Shown here: one piece after another, positions 20,591 to 32,439 of the stretch
Layout: every line of letters starts with the position of its first letter
Numbering within the stretch: the stretch's first letter is position 1
Origin: Leguminivora glycinivorella
Taxonomy: Eukaryota > Arthropoda > Insecta > Lepidoptera > Tortricidae
Length of the DNA stretch: 64,000 nt
Direction of reading: 5' to 3'
NCBI RefSeq assembly: GCF_023078275.1
Contig: NC_062976.1
Span: 186,001 to 250,000 of the forward strand
Position numbers and translations under genes: made by a program
The notes under the pieces: model-generated
The model's database searches: none
The model's input: only the letters and a program-made list of their open reading frames with translations
Told to the model about the DNA's origin: nothing

Positions 20591-22415
20591 CTCTCTGCTC
20601 CAGATTCTGCATCTGTACTGAAATATCATTTTCTGTGTCCTTTACGCTATTTATAGCTATGTTAACCAGTAAAAAACTCATAGCACAGTCTAAAATAAAC
20701 AATACATCAAGTTTTTAATGCAGAATCTGGCTCAGTGACGTTACAGCCATGATTTATGACCAATGGGCGGATATTGGACCAGTAACAGGTAACATCGGCA
20801 AACAACGGCAAAAAATGCAATTTCTCGTAAAAGTTGACAGGTTGATGGAGCGTCGGGCCGAGGGTGGCTATGAGTTGGGGCGCTGGTGGGATTTTCTGCG
20901 CTAATTAAGGGTTATTTTAATTAATAAATAGATCAATATCTCTCTGGAGACACACCTCGGACACTGGCGATCAAATATATTGAAAGAGGCGCATTCCTAG
21001 CACACAGTCTTAGCTCGTGTAGGTGAATGCGTACTATGCTTGTATGAGTGAGATATGACAGGTCGACTGTTCGTATTTTTGACCGAGAGGGGGTGGGCGG
21101 CACTTTCAGCGGGGAGCGGGAGTGGCCATATTGTACGATAGTACTCTTTATTATGCTGTGCTAGAGATAAGAATTAAGGTTTTTTGGAGGTGGGCAACTT
21201 CAATCTTGAGCTCTCCCTCCAAAAGCCTCATTACTCGGTCAATCAGAATGCTGATTCGGAGTTACTAAAACCGTAGGGTTCGCCCTGCCTAAGGTGTGAA
21301 TATTTGTAATATATTCATTTCTGCATGATAAAAAAATAAGTCAACATTTGTAGAACTGTTTGTAGTTGAATGTGTATACGGTGAAAGAACTCACAGAGCG
21401 GGTTCCAAGCACTCATAATGTTAACGCCTCCATGAATGCCTGACACTCGAAGGTCTCGTAGCATTTGCTACGAATTAAGTCGTAGCACCCAATCTGTGAC
21501 GTAGATGGCTATACTATCTCCGAGCTAGGTACTCGTATAATCCGCTACGTGGCGCAACAAGTTAAAATGCGTACAAAGATATTAGCGTTTCGTTAATTAT
21601 GTAACATTCTACGAAAACTAGACCGGGATATAGACCGTGAATACCTTTTTGATTTTTATTGAGGTCCTGATATTGCGACGCAGTTCCTTGCATCATGATC
21701 ACTGGAAACTGAAGACGGCGGGTGGATGTCAAAGTTGCGTAGACAGCGTGCGATCTATCCTCATTCGCGCGCGTCGGCTAAAATCATGTTCATATTCGTC
21801 GATACCATTTTTTAAACATCGGAATCCCGTCAATCACGCACTGTATCCTGTCTCCTATAATCCCGCCTCGTAGTCACCCTACACTGCAGTAACGAAGTGT
21901 CCCCGAGATTTATGACGCGACAGTGATTTGGCTCTTCACTCTCACCAACACTTTTACACACTTTAACACTTTTAAAAAAAGGATACAGAGTTGAAAATAG
22001 CTTGAAATAAGTGTAGTAAAAACTTGGTAAATATGAGAAGTCTTTACAGATTTTTTTGCGGTTGATCAAGTCTTTAATAAAAAGGAATTAAGGCACTTTT
22101 AGTGTGTGCTACATGTTTTGAAGAGGAAAAAGACTTCGAACGGTTATTGAGTGTGAAAGCAAATTGATGCACTCTTTTTATGAAAGGTTCTGCAGAATGA
22201 AGTTCTCTTGTGAGTTATTAAGGTGCTATCTTGTGTGGGGGAAGCCTAATAAAGTGTTTGTGCGTCTCGGAAATACAAGATGGCAAACGATGTAAAGCAG
22301 AAGAGAGCTGTGCCTTAACCGTACATTTTTGACGGTTTTGAATACGCTATTCAATAGCGGAAACGTCATGAGAATTTATATTGATTGTATGAATAAAGTA
22401 AATAGCGCCCCAAAC
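20591..22415. other. Intergenic, nothing recognised
   Basis: Mixed-composition spacer. Several short open frames (for example 21637-21873) lack domains and are not called. Confidence 0.45.
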
Positions 22416-22419
22416 TATA

Positions 22420-22505
22420 TTTACATACATACATACATACAATCACGCCTGTATCCCATGAAGGGGTAGGCAGAGCACATTAACTACACAAGTTTCAGTG
22501 CCACA
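22420..22505 (+). repeat. Interspersed repeat family A, short copy
   Basis: (CATA)n, then ACGCCTGTATCCCATGAAGG, GGTAGGCAGAGCACAT and TTCAGTGCCAC. Confidence 0.7.
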
Positions 22506-22719
22506 CTATATATAAAACTAGATTTTAACGGCATTATGTGTTAGTTATTTACTGCGCGTATGTTGCATTGTTTTGGTTGCAAGTTGTTATTAACAAGTAA
22601 TTAACTAGGCAACTACAAGATCGATTATTTGTGACTAATCAACGTAAAACGAAATATAAATGCGTTAATTAGCAAGAAGCAAAGGTAATGTTTTGATAGT
22701 ACTAGTTTGGTCGCTACCG

Positions 22720-22802
22720 CCGCCGCCGCCGACACCGACACCGCCGCCGCCGACACCGACACCGCCGCCGCCGCCGCCGACACCGCCGCCGTCGCCGCCG
22801 CC
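22720..22802 (+). promoter_or_regulatory. GCC/GACACC-rich 5' leader of gene 4
   Basis: About 80 bp of CCGCCGCCGACACCGACACC-type repeat running directly into the ATG at 22803. It is longer than in the paralogues and has internal duplication. No clear TATA box. Confidence 0.5.
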
Positions 22803-23427
22803 ATGTCGCCGCTTGCCCGCTCGCTGCTCGCGCTCGCTGCGCTGCTCGCCGCCGCCGACGCCGATTGCAGCACAGAAATGATAGGTAAACAATGCAAATA
22901 CATCATTTTACAAAGAAGTTAACTGATGTCAAGTGCCAAGCTTCGAAGCTATATCATAAGTAGTTGTATTGTAATACTTACACATCGGTTTTATGGATGT
23001 TTGTTTCTTTTAGGTCATGTAACAAAGACGGACGCCGGCTGGAACTTGTATGAAGCTGCTCCAGGAGGAGACGTTATTTACCTTCCTAAGGTAAGATGTA
23101 TGTTACCTTCATGACGGTTAAATAATAGAAAGTTTTGTTTTAATATTTACTACACAACGCTGGCTAAAAAAATTCACGATTCATCACTTAATATTACTCC
23201 TAATCCTTTTTGTTCCATACGCTTAGACTTACTACATAACGGACACAGTCGGCGCGAAGATAATCGCTTGCAACAAGGATCCGAGCGCGCCGCCGCCGGT
23301 AATAGAAGTGGCCACGCCGACTCAATTCTCAAAAGTTACTATCGCCTGCTATGAAGATGAGTGTCCAGAGGGAGCCACTGTTAATGTGACCAAGTATATT
23401 GAAGACTATTGGGTGGTGTGGCCTTAG
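22803..23427 (+). CDS. Gene 4 of secreted six-Cys family, four-Cys member (119 aa, 3 exons)
   Basis: Exons 22803-22884, 23014-23090 and 23227-23427, phases 1 and 0, GT-AG, the most compact copy. The signal peptide is identical to gene 2 at the protein level with two synonymous changes. The mature protein starts DCSTEM; exon 2 encodes GGDVIYLPK where the others have an IPD-like end; exon 3 reads TYYITDTVGAKIIAC, then YEDEC, a sequon NVT and WVVWP. Cys1, 3, 4 and 5 are kept, Cys2 is Tyr and the Cys6 position has no Cys. Loss of one apparent pair suggests Cys2 bonds Cys6. No clear AATAAA. Function unknown. Confidence 0.8.
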
Positions 23428-23604
23428 GCAAAAGACAACGCCGTTGCAGTTCAAACAAGTAACCATTGTGTGTTATGCAGATCAGTAATAAGCAACGTTT
23501 AATGTGACCGGATAAAAAAATCAAACATTTTACAAGTTGCAACTAGGGAACATATCAAATTATTTTATTGAATATTTTTGATTTGTTCTTTTTCACGCAC
23601 GCGG

Positions 23605-23690
23605 GCAGGCGTGTAGTCTAGTGGTTAAGACGTTAACCGCGTAAGCTGAAGACCCGGGTTCGATTTCCGGCTCAAATTTTACAAGTTGGT
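23605..23690 (+). repeat. tRNA-related SINE head
   Basis: An A-box-like TAGTCTAGTGGTTAAGAC and a B-box GGTTCGATTTC are correctly spaced, but acceptor ends do not pair, so a functional tRNA gene is unlikely. An inverted relative sits at 55795-55880. Confidence 0.6.
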
Positions 23691-23699
23691 TCTGTTATT

Positions 23700-24553
23700 T
23701 CAGCTTGTGAAATCTGCGTCAAAGCGTATGCTACTTTGAAAACATAAGGGTAAATTTTCTTAAATGTATGTAAATATAAAGTAAGTACTACATTCTAGAA
23801 CAATAACGATTGTTACCTACTACAAAGCACTAAAAAAGTCTTTAAAGATAACAACCCTACCCAAAATCACTTGAAGCCAATACCAACCTGAAACCCGTGA
23901 GAAACTCGTTAACAGTTTCGCGAAGACACATAAAACGTACTGTTTGTTGCCAACTTTCCGGTCTCGTGTCTCCAGCAATGACACAATAAATTGTCCTATT
24001 TTCAACTGTATTGAAGGGATCTTGATAGGACTAGGTTCCAGTAATAAATCTCAAGTATTGTGAACAAAACTATATAGCTCAATTGTTCTTAAGCCTTTAA
24101 AGATATTAAAGTTTATGGATGATCAATTACTAGCTAGTACCTACCCGAAATACCAATACCCAATATTGTAATAAACGAAATGAAAAGTACTATAAGGTAC
24201 AGCGGGGCAAATCTCCACTGGGAGACAAATGTAACTGGTCCATTCATTCCATGTTCTACAATGCTTGCATTATTAAATAGAGTGTTCAGTGGATACATGT
24301 AGAACTCAACATCATAGTATAATAATGGAAAAAATGGATCAGTTACAATGGCCCCCCAGTCGAGATTTGCCCCGCTGTACCCAAAGTTATATTATTGTAC
24401 GTATAATAAACGTAATTAACGATGGGTTTCTTTTGACACTACGCGTCTCATCGAATAATCTTTATCTGTATTCTCATTGTCTGATTATATTGTTTGTATA
24501 ATTAGAAGAAAAATTTGATCTCATTAATTTTGATTCGTTCTACCTACCTCTTA
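23700..24553. other. Intergenic, nothing recognised
   Basis: AT-rich spacer downstream of gene 4. Confidence 0.5.
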
Positions 24554-24561
24554 ATATTGAT

Positions 24562-25051
24562 TAGAGATGGGCCGAATATTCGGTAAATATTCGGTATTCG
24601 GCATATTCGGCAAGTTTTTCAATGTTCGTATTCGGCCGAATAATTCGGTTGCATTGCCGAATATTTACCGAATAAACAAAGTAAATAACTAATGAAAATC
24701 TTACGTATTCCATTGGATAATAAGCTCCTATTTTAGTAGCTTTCTAAGGAACTACTAAAAAGAGATAATTATGCGTCAAAATATAAAACAATTGTTTTGT
24801 ATAAAAGTTAAAAAACCGTAGTTTAAGAGTTGAGAAGAGTTCAGAGATGTTTTAACTAAGTTTTAGTTATCCACAAAATCATAAGAACATAATGTAACCA
24901 TTATCAATCATTTAATAGTTTTAATTTCAACCTTCGCTTTAAAAATATAGCGTAACCGAATATTCGGCCGAATGTTCGGTTCGGTAAGAACTGAACCGAA
25001 TGTTCGGCCGAATATTCGTATTCGGCAAAGTCCATATTCGGCCCATCTCTA
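24562..25051 (+). mobile_element. hAT-like MITE (490 bp)
   Basis: Termini TAGAGATGGGCCGAATATTC and GGCCCATCTCTA are inverted, with a perfect 8-bp duplication ATATTGAT at 24554-24561 and 25052-25059. Subterminal regions are built of repeated CCGAATATTCGG. Confidence 0.9.
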
Positions 25052-25059
25052 ATATTGAT

Positions 25060-27470
25060 TTTAACCTCTGGACGTAAAAGGAAAACTTTACTAGTGAAAC
25101 AATTATTTAAAAAAATATATACCCATCGCGCCTGTCCCAATTTTTCCCCAAAAAACACCAACAATTTCATAAAATAAAACGTGTTAAAAACTGACACACG
25201 CCGAGCGGCGAACAAAGCAATTTAAAACAAAATACTTCCACAACCAACTAAATTGGTTTTCATTGAATCTGCAACAGTTAACGTTGTCCTGTTACAACTT
25301 TTAAATTTGCGGGAAATTGAAAAAATGCGGGGACGGCGTTTGATGAAAAAATTAACATGTTCACGTCATATTCATGGAGTACTGAAATAAATGTGAAGTC
25401 GATAAAAATGGAATTTCATTGAGATTTAAAATAACAATGGAGCGATTTCGATAGTTTTTTTGCTAATTCATGTTGTTTGAGCTCCGAAATTCGAACTTTA
25501 AAATGTGTAAAAATTTTGCTGTTGATATGATACTATATATTTCGACGTTTGAATCAAGCTGTATGTGTAGGAAACTGATTATGGAGTAAACGAAAAATAC
25601 TTTCGCGTCCATGACTCAAGAAAATAACTCACCTACCACCAAATTATTCATCTGTTCTTTTTCCTCATATATCAAAACAAAAATCAATGTAAGCATACAT
25701 ACATTAGTAATTAAATTAAAATGAATACCCAACAGATAATCTTGATTTAAGGTACATAGAAATGTACCTTAAATCAAGAAGCCCCCTAGGGTAAACCCAC
25801 CTATTCCTGCCCACCGTCAAGCGGCACTAAATCAGCGCCGTTACCCGCCCATATATCTCGTCTTTACCCTAACTTCATGCGGTAAATATTCTTAATGTAC
25901 GCGTTTCAGTACTTTGGAGTAATTTATTGTATTAGCGCTTTTTACAGTTTAAGTTTAATTTGATTGCTTAAGTCTTTTGTAATTCGAGTTTAGCAGTGAA
26001 CATTGTTTTTAGCTTCTATTTTTGTTTTCAAGCATAAAACCCAAATAATCGGTGGAATCATCAAGCGTTACTTTGCGAAAATCCATGCTAAAAAAAAACA
26101 CAAAGATTAATTAATGAATCCCCGGACAAATAATTGAATAATTAATTAGTGCTAACCCGTTACACACTTGCGTATTTTTAATGTTATCACCCTCCCACCG
26201 CAAAAAATAAAAACGCAAATAAATGTCACAAACCACCATCAAAAATACAAAACAAGACGCGTATTTCACCTCTGTACGAGGCATCCTCAGGAGACGTTAA
26301 CGGTGCGAGGTCCTACAACAGAACCCGTAACTTTATACTCGTACTTACCCGTTATCGGATGAGCACTGACTGAATAGCACGTTATATGTATAACCGCGGT
26401 TTAGCAAAGTGATCTTTTTTAGTAAGGTTTTGATAGGTAGGTTATACGAACTAATATAGTAGCAAGCTGGTAAATAATTGGACGCCGGAATATTAGGCCA
26501 TGTCGTTCCGACGGGTCACAGGTCCGTCGTCCCTGAAATGTTGTCTCTTTGAAAACAAACACAAGTTAGATCCCACAAAGACAACGCAGTTCGCCCATCT
26601 CGCCGTCGCCATTATTCTGCGCCTCCGCCGCCGCGGTGCACTTAGCGCAGTTCCAGGCAATAACCGGCCCTGCGCCGCAGATTTACCGCGCGAACACTGC
26701 CAACTCAGTGTTCGTCGTTTAAATAGACTAATGTTTTATGTTAGAGAACTGTTTTTATTACCTACTGCCTTTGTTACACAACTGCCAGAAGAGTAGCTGT
26801 TCTTGAGACATTGCAATTTAGTTCTTTAAAGAGTACGATGTATACCTAGGTATCTAGATTTCTGTCGATGGTCGTGTGTCTAGAGGTATATTAATTTTAT
26901 TATACTGTCAATAAAAGTTATAATTTTAGAAATAAGACGTTATGCATACACTTTTACTTTATTATCTATCAAACACATTGCAAAATTTGATAGCTTTGAC
27001 GGCATTCGAGATATCACCAGGGCTTTTCATAGTTGTTAAATCTTTGTATTCTAGGTCGGTGGTACATCTGAGGTATATTTCTATGCGTCTTGGTATTCAA
27101 TTCATAACGTGGCAACCTGAGTCATAGGATACACAGATTCGTTTGCCGCCTCAATTTAATTCTATTAAACCATTTCGACAATACTTTAACTGACTTTCCA
27201 AACAAACCATGTACTTTTCTAATGTTGTAATTAAGGAACCATATATTATTTTCACTATTCAAATTGAATTACCTGCATTCTTTGGCTATTTCTTTATACC
27301 GAGTGTTAAGGAGCTAGTCGTCGAGTCACATCTTCTGAATCATCTTGAGTAAATTGGTGTTAAGTGTTACGTCGGATTACTCGTAACAGGATGTGCGCAA
27401 TAAGCTTGGTACTATTAATACCAATTATATTTCGAGATTACGGTACTCACTAACTGACGCGTATTATTCG
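25060..27470. other. Long intergenic stretch with one perfect hairpin
   Basis: Apart from a hairpin at 25740-25783 (arms CTTGATTTAAGGTACAT) and a GC-rich patch at 26580-26700 carrying an undistinguished open frame (26500-26796), nothing is recognised. Confidence 0.4.
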
Positions 27471-27474
27471 CGCC

Positions 27475-27519
27475 ATTACCGCTGCCGCCGTCGCCGCCAC
27501 CGCCGCCGCCGCCGCCGCC
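27475..27519 (+). promoter_or_regulatory. (GCC)n leader of gene 5
   Basis: CGCCATTACCGCTGCCGCCG followed by GCC repeats touching the ATG at 27520. It resembles the ATTCCCGCC-plus-GCC leader of genes 1-3, with one change in the core. No obvious TATA box. Confidence 0.45.
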
Positions 27520-29923
27520 ATGTCGCCGCTCGCCCGCTCGCTGCTCGCGCTCGCCGCGCTGCTCGCCGCCGCCGACGCCGTTTGCACTTCAAACGTACAT
27601 GGTAAGTCTTGGTGTTATTTATATTATTAAATTAAAACGGGACTTAATCGCGTAAAACTTACGTTTATATTTAACCCGACGTTTCGGACATGACATTACA
27701 TCCATGGTCACGGGTAGACTGGCTGGGAGTTGTATCAACATCTTCTAGCTATACGAGTTTTTCGAACTACCCGCACTTGATTGTCATCAGTCACTTTTAC
27801 GCTAGGGTTGCCACTATGCCTACAACACTCACGACATCCGATGGTAATGGGACGGGAAGTTTTCTCACGTTTACAGTTGCTAATCACTGGATTCCACGAA
27901 GATGAAATCCTTTGCCCTTCATTTTGATTGAAATTACGATGTTTCCTGATTTCAATCGCTTCACGTACTTTCCTGCTATAGTAAAGACGTTCAGTTGAAA
28001 GGATTTTGGGATTATGCAGTTCAATCCAGTGGTTTGGTCCTGACTAATGCTCGGCAGCACAAATTTGTCGTTTTTTGACGATATGGGCAATATACCAATC
28101 AATCTTATAAACGCCGGCGTCTGATATGGTCGTCTTGCAACATTCGGATGCTTCTTCGCAGGCTTTCGTCTCGGTTGCCGACAATCCACCCTGTACCCAT
28201 TCTTCCTAAGAATCTCCTGAATGTGTGACATCTCACTCTCTAAAAATTCAGGGTCACAAAGGTCATGTGCTCTGTTCTTTAGGGAATTAACGACGGACAG
28301 TAGGTGACGAGGGTGGTGGTGAGACTGAGCATTGAGGTACCTGTCACCACCACCCTCGTTATGGGCACAGGGTGGATTGTCGGCAACCGAGACGAAAGCC
28401 TGCGAAGAAGCATCCGAATGTTGCAAGACGACCGGCATTTATGCCCTATATCAAGGGAGTGACAGACAAAGTTGGTACCATACTAAAGAAGTATTCGATA
28501 CAGACTGTGTACATGCCGTTGTCGAAGGTGGCGGGGCAACTAAGGTCAGCAAAGGATGTTATTCCATATCAGACGCCGGCGTTTATAAGATTGTTTATAA
28601 GATTCTTATATTGGAGAAACCAAACGCACCATAGCGGAAAGGGTCAAAGAACATATCGCGGTGGTCAAAAAACGACAAATAAATAAGTCTGCGGCTGCTG
28701 AGCATTTGCTAGAGTCAGGACCAAACCACTGGATTGAACTGCATAATCCCAAAGTCCTTTCAACTGAACGTTTTTACTATAGCAGGAAAGTACGTGAAGC
28801 GATTGAAATCAGGAAACATCGTAATTTCAATCAAAATGAAGGGCAAGGGATTTCATCTTCGTGGAATCCAGTGATTAGCAAGTGTAAACGTGAGAAAACT
28901 TTCCGTCCCATTACCATCGGATGTCGTGAGTGTTGTATCTGCATAGTGGCAACCCTAGCGTAAAAGTGACTGATGACAATCAAGTGCGGGTTAGTTCGAA
29001 AAACTCGTATAGCTAGAAGATGTTGATACAACTCCCAGCCAGTCTACCCAGTGACCACGGACGTAATGTCATGTCCGAAACGTCGGGTTAAATATAAACG
29101 TAAGTTTTACGCGGTTAAGTCCCGTTTTAGTTTAATAATATGAGTGAAGATTGGTGTTATTTGTCAGTCAGAGCTTGCAAGCTAAACCAGGTTCACTTCC
29201 TATTCGAATAAGCTGAAACTTCATATGTACACATTAAAATAATCCAACTTAATTTTGTTTCAGTTTTATATATCTACTTGTTTTGATTAGTACTGTGTAG
29301 TTGTGTATGATAATTGAATAATATATTTTTATTATTCAATGCCTACTGTAACTTATTTAATTTAAACTGATTTGTTCACAGGAAATGACACGGACCATGT
29401 GGAACTTTTAGGACCATTTGAAGTTTCTAGTTTAGATTCTGAAAAGGGAAAAGTTATTGACATTCAAGACGTAAGTATCACATAATTTCTTCTGTAGTTT
29501 TTTTTGTATTTTATGAAAAGCCTTGATAGTGAGACTCTGTTCTTTTAATTTTCCCAAAATTTATTGAAACCTTATGAATAAGGGGACTGCTAAGTTTAAT
29601 GCTGTAATATTATATAATATTATTGCTATACTATCGTGTTTATGTATCATAAGTAGTCCTTTTCAAGCTTATTTATACGCAATTAAGTTTATCGTTAATT
29701 TTTATTTTATACGCAGTCGTGCAGCTTCGGTAAACCAGTAGGCGTGACAATAAACGCGTGCAACAGCCACTCCAGCCGAAGGTTCTCCGACGGGCCGCCG
29801 CCGCGGCTCAGCTCCAACATGACGCAAGCGACAGTGCAGTGCGAGCCTCGAGCGTGCCCCGCCGGGGTCCACGTGCAGATTATACAGTATTGTGATTCTG
29901 GGAAATATATTACTAGACCATAA
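27520..29923 (+). CDS. Gene 5 of secreted six-Cys family (125 aa, 3 exons)
   Basis: Exons 27520-27601, 29382-29470 and 29717-29923, phases 1 and 0, GT-AG (donors GTAAGT). The first 61 coding bases are identical to gene 2, yet the mature protein is very different: VCTSNVHG, a longer exon 2 (29 codons) ending VIDIQD, and exon 3 with SCSFGKPVGVTINAC, a Pro/Arg-rich loop (DGPPPR), sequon NMT, QCEPRAC and QYCDSG. All six Cys are present (spacings 12, 4, 11). Intron 1 (1780 bp) is largely filled by two Penelope-like copies in inverted orientation. Secreted, function unknown. Confidence 0.8.
27640..28330 (-). mobile_element. Penelope-like element copy, inverted partner
   Basis: The - strand carries the same 3' sequence as the copy to its right, including CCGAAACGTCGGG near 27675-27690 and the region downstream of the GIY-YIG domain. 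The YIG block is missing or rearranged near 28065-28140. Together with 28331-29145 it makes a tail-out inverted pair within intron 1 of gene 5. Confidence 0.75.
28331..29145 (+). mobile_element. Penelope-like element copy with GIY-YIG endonuclease
   Basis: Frames switch but the domain is readable: GVYKI at 28578-28592, YIGETKRTIAERVKEH from 28607, then HLLESGPNHWIELHNP and STERFYYSRKVREAIEIRKH. This is the GIY-YIG nuclease typical of Penelope-like elements. The RT is absent apart from a short upstream piece. The 3' end carries ACCACGGACG and GTCCGAAACGTCGGG (29051-29088). Confidence 0.8.
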
Positions 29924-30054
29924 ACGTTATTCAACTGGTTAAAATGTTTTATTTTATTGGTTACATACTCTAGCTTTATCCCTTGGTGAAATTTGAAAAT
30001 TGCGGAATTTTTCGTACAAAACTTCGACTCCCCATTTAAGGGAACTGGGGGTTC

Positions 30055-30215
30055 GGAAAGAGACAAAAAGTAGCCTTTGTCGCCCTTAATTCCTTCAACT
30101 ATCTCTATATAAATAAATCACGTCAATTCATCGCTCCGTTTTGCCGTGAAAGAGGGAAAAATAGACACACACAGTTTCCCAAATGAGTATGGATGAGTTT
30201 CCTCTTCTTAAATAA
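30055..30215 (-). repeat. Interspersed repeat family B
   Basis: AAAGTAGCC, ATCACGTCAATTCATCGCTC and CGTTTTGCCGTGAAAGA blocks of family B, in reverse relative to 6415-6915. Confidence 0.6.
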
Positions 30216-31084
30216 TATTAGTTTTTGTCACAGATTGTGGGAGTCTGGGTTTGCTATAGATTTGTACATAACCCAGCAAGATTCCTATGAATGTTTTTTT
30301 TAATCATTGACGTTAAAATACTATTTCGGCGGCGTCGGCGGCGGTTGTATCGACGGCAGCGAAGTCGGCATGAGCTGACACCGCCGACTCTGTTATTTTC
30401 TCTGGATGGATAAATAAATTGATAATGGAATTTGTGTTAATTATTAAAATTGAAACGGTCATAGATAGGATTCAATACAGGGTTAAAATAAGGGACCAGA
30501 GGGCACTTTGTCAGTTTCAGTGCGTATTTATATTATCTCCGTGGGTGGATGATGACATATACGATAGGTACACTACCTAACAATGTTTCTTACTATAAGT
30601 TTGCACTGCCATATAGGCTTTACACTTGCTAGCTTTTTTATATTCCACATAGCGTTATTCTCTTTGTAATTTATTTATTTAAATAAAGTTTAAATAAATT
30701 GCACGACACAAAATTGTACAAATAGCGGACTTAAATGCCTTAAGGCATTCTCTCCCAATCAACCATTGGATCAAACAGAAACTTAATAAAAATATGAATC
30801 ATACAAATGAAATATGAACTACTCTTCTCCCTTCGCTAGGCCACAAATCGAGATGGAACAATCGAGAAATAACCAGTTCACCGGAGCGATGGCCGAGACA
30901 GTAATTGGTCAAACGGCCATCTCCGACAATCTCGCAGGCACAATTAGTCTACGGCTGCGGTGCTCAAACTGTAGGTCTAAGGGAATGGTGGATGACAATT
31001 GAGTCGGTGATGTGACGTGGTAGTAACAAGATAGTAGTAGTTCAACGTGGATAGTAACAAAATTCACTCCAATCTTTTAGGAAA
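30216..31084. other. Intergenic with one LINE 3'-end relic
   Basis: 30660-30785 shows a LINE-type 3' end on the - strand (TTTATTTATTT, CGGACTTAAATGCCTTAAGG, CAACCATTGG), repeated at 32582-32695. A GCC/GGC-rich patch at 30327-30393 remains unexplained. No gene seen. Confidence 0.45.
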
Positions 31085-31300
31085 TACATACATACATGCA
31101 ATCACGCCTGTATCCCATAACGGGGTAGGCAGAGCACATGAACTACTCAAGCTTCAGTGCCACTCTTGGCAAATAAGGGGCTGAAAGAAAACGAAACTGT
31201 GACATTGCAGTGACAGGTTGCCAGCCTCCCACATACGCCACAATTTAACCCATATCCCACAGTCGACTTCTACGACACCAACGGGGCTCCCCCCCTTCCA
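31085..31300 (+). repeat. Interspersed repeat family A
   Basis: Full set of family A blocks from ACGCCTGTATCCCATAACGG to GTCGACTTCTACGACACCAA. Confidence 0.75.
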
Positions 31301-31386
31301 TTTTAGGAAATAGGTATCTACCCTAATTAGCTTTCCCAAAATATCAAAATCCAAAAAAACTGACTTACTCTTTCAGAAAAGGTAGA

Positions 31387-31562
31387 CCAGGGTACGTAGC
31401 CGAATGGCACAAACGCTCACGAAACGCTCACGATACGAAACGCTCAGTAGATATCTATCTCTATCGCTCTTGCGTATTGGCGAGACAGAGCCAGACTACT
31501 TTTCGCGGCGTTTCGTTTTCGTTTCGTGTCGCAGAAATGACATTCGGCTACGGGGCCTGTAG
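31387..31562 (+). mobile_element. Palindromic MITE family C
   Basis: Ends GTAGCCGAATGGCA and TTCGGCTACGGGGCCTG inverted; interior TATCTATCTCTATCGCTCTT and GACAGAGCCAG. Confidence 0.75.
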
Positions 31563-32439
31563 TATCCTTGCGCTGAAATGAAATGAAATGTTTTATTTAT
31601 TTCGAGTAACTAATGTCTCATACAACTTGTTAGTAGACTTACGTTTAAAATATTAGTACTTAAACCTATTTGTAATCAATTATGCTATCTAATTATTATA
31701 TTCTATGCTTGGCTCGTTTTGGTGTTAGTTACCAAATTCAAAACTAGAAAAGCGATCCTGACAATAAAAAAATGTGTCCTCAGTTTTTTTTCCTTTACGT
31801 CAAAGAAATGGCCCATTTTTTTATCGTCGGGATCGAATCACCTCCTGATAAATGATGATAGGCAGCCGAGTTTCAAAACTAAAAAGCAAAAGAAATGGCC
31901 CGTTTCGAATTTTAACATAGGCCAAATCTGGATCTGGATACGATTTGGATCCGTCAACAAATGAAGTTTTTGTTCGAAGAAACGTCAATTTAGACACTGA
32001 AAGATTGAAATCTTTCACAACTACTTTTACACTTCAGTAGCCATTAATTATAGTTTACGTCATGTTATTTTAGATCACCCTATTCAAGTTTGAGGACCAC
32101 GGTCCTCTAGATAGTCCAGGAGGCAATTAAAAATATTTCCGTTAAGAAAGAGGGATTGTTTCAATACTAGAGTTCAGAAACCAACCGATATCAACTTTAT
32201 CCCTTTACCTGCAGGTTGAATATGGCTTGTCGGTCTTCAATTAGTTAGTATTGCAATGTGAAGTGAATGGTGGAAGTGAAAATATTGAGTTGGAATTGGT
32301 CCCGTGTCGGGTGTAGGAACTTGTGATTGAGACTCGATAAGAAAGATAAGTTTTATTAGTGAAATATTGATTAATTTTAATTGGCAGATACTGGTTTCAA
32401 ACGGACTGAAATGGATGACATCCGGGAAATTTCGACTTC
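31563..32439. other. Intergenic, nothing recognised
   Basis: A GAAATGAAATG-type LINE tail on the - strand may start near 31575. Otherwise featureless. Confidence 0.4.

Noticed and set aside
22625..22906. Ala/Gly-rich open frames on the strand opposite to gene 4 and similar ones at genes 2, 3 and 5
   Set aside because: Shadows of the GCC leader and GC-rich signal exon; the + strand models have splice sites and family conservation.
26500..26796. Open frame of 98 codons in a GC-rich patch
   Set aside because: No signal peptide, domain, splice context or family similarity; composition alone is not evidence of a gene.
28965..29020. CTGATGA followed by GAAA downstream of the Penelope-like frame, hinting at a hammerhead ribozyme
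   Set aside because: The sequence between the two words does not form a stem II, and the following bases do not form stem III; the words are probably coincidental.
30327..30393. GCC/GGC-rich patch downstream of gene 5, as a further exon 1 relic on the - strand
   Set aside because: Contains GCCGCCGACGCCGCC on the - strand but no ATGTCGCC-like start next to it; similarity is limited to repeat composition.
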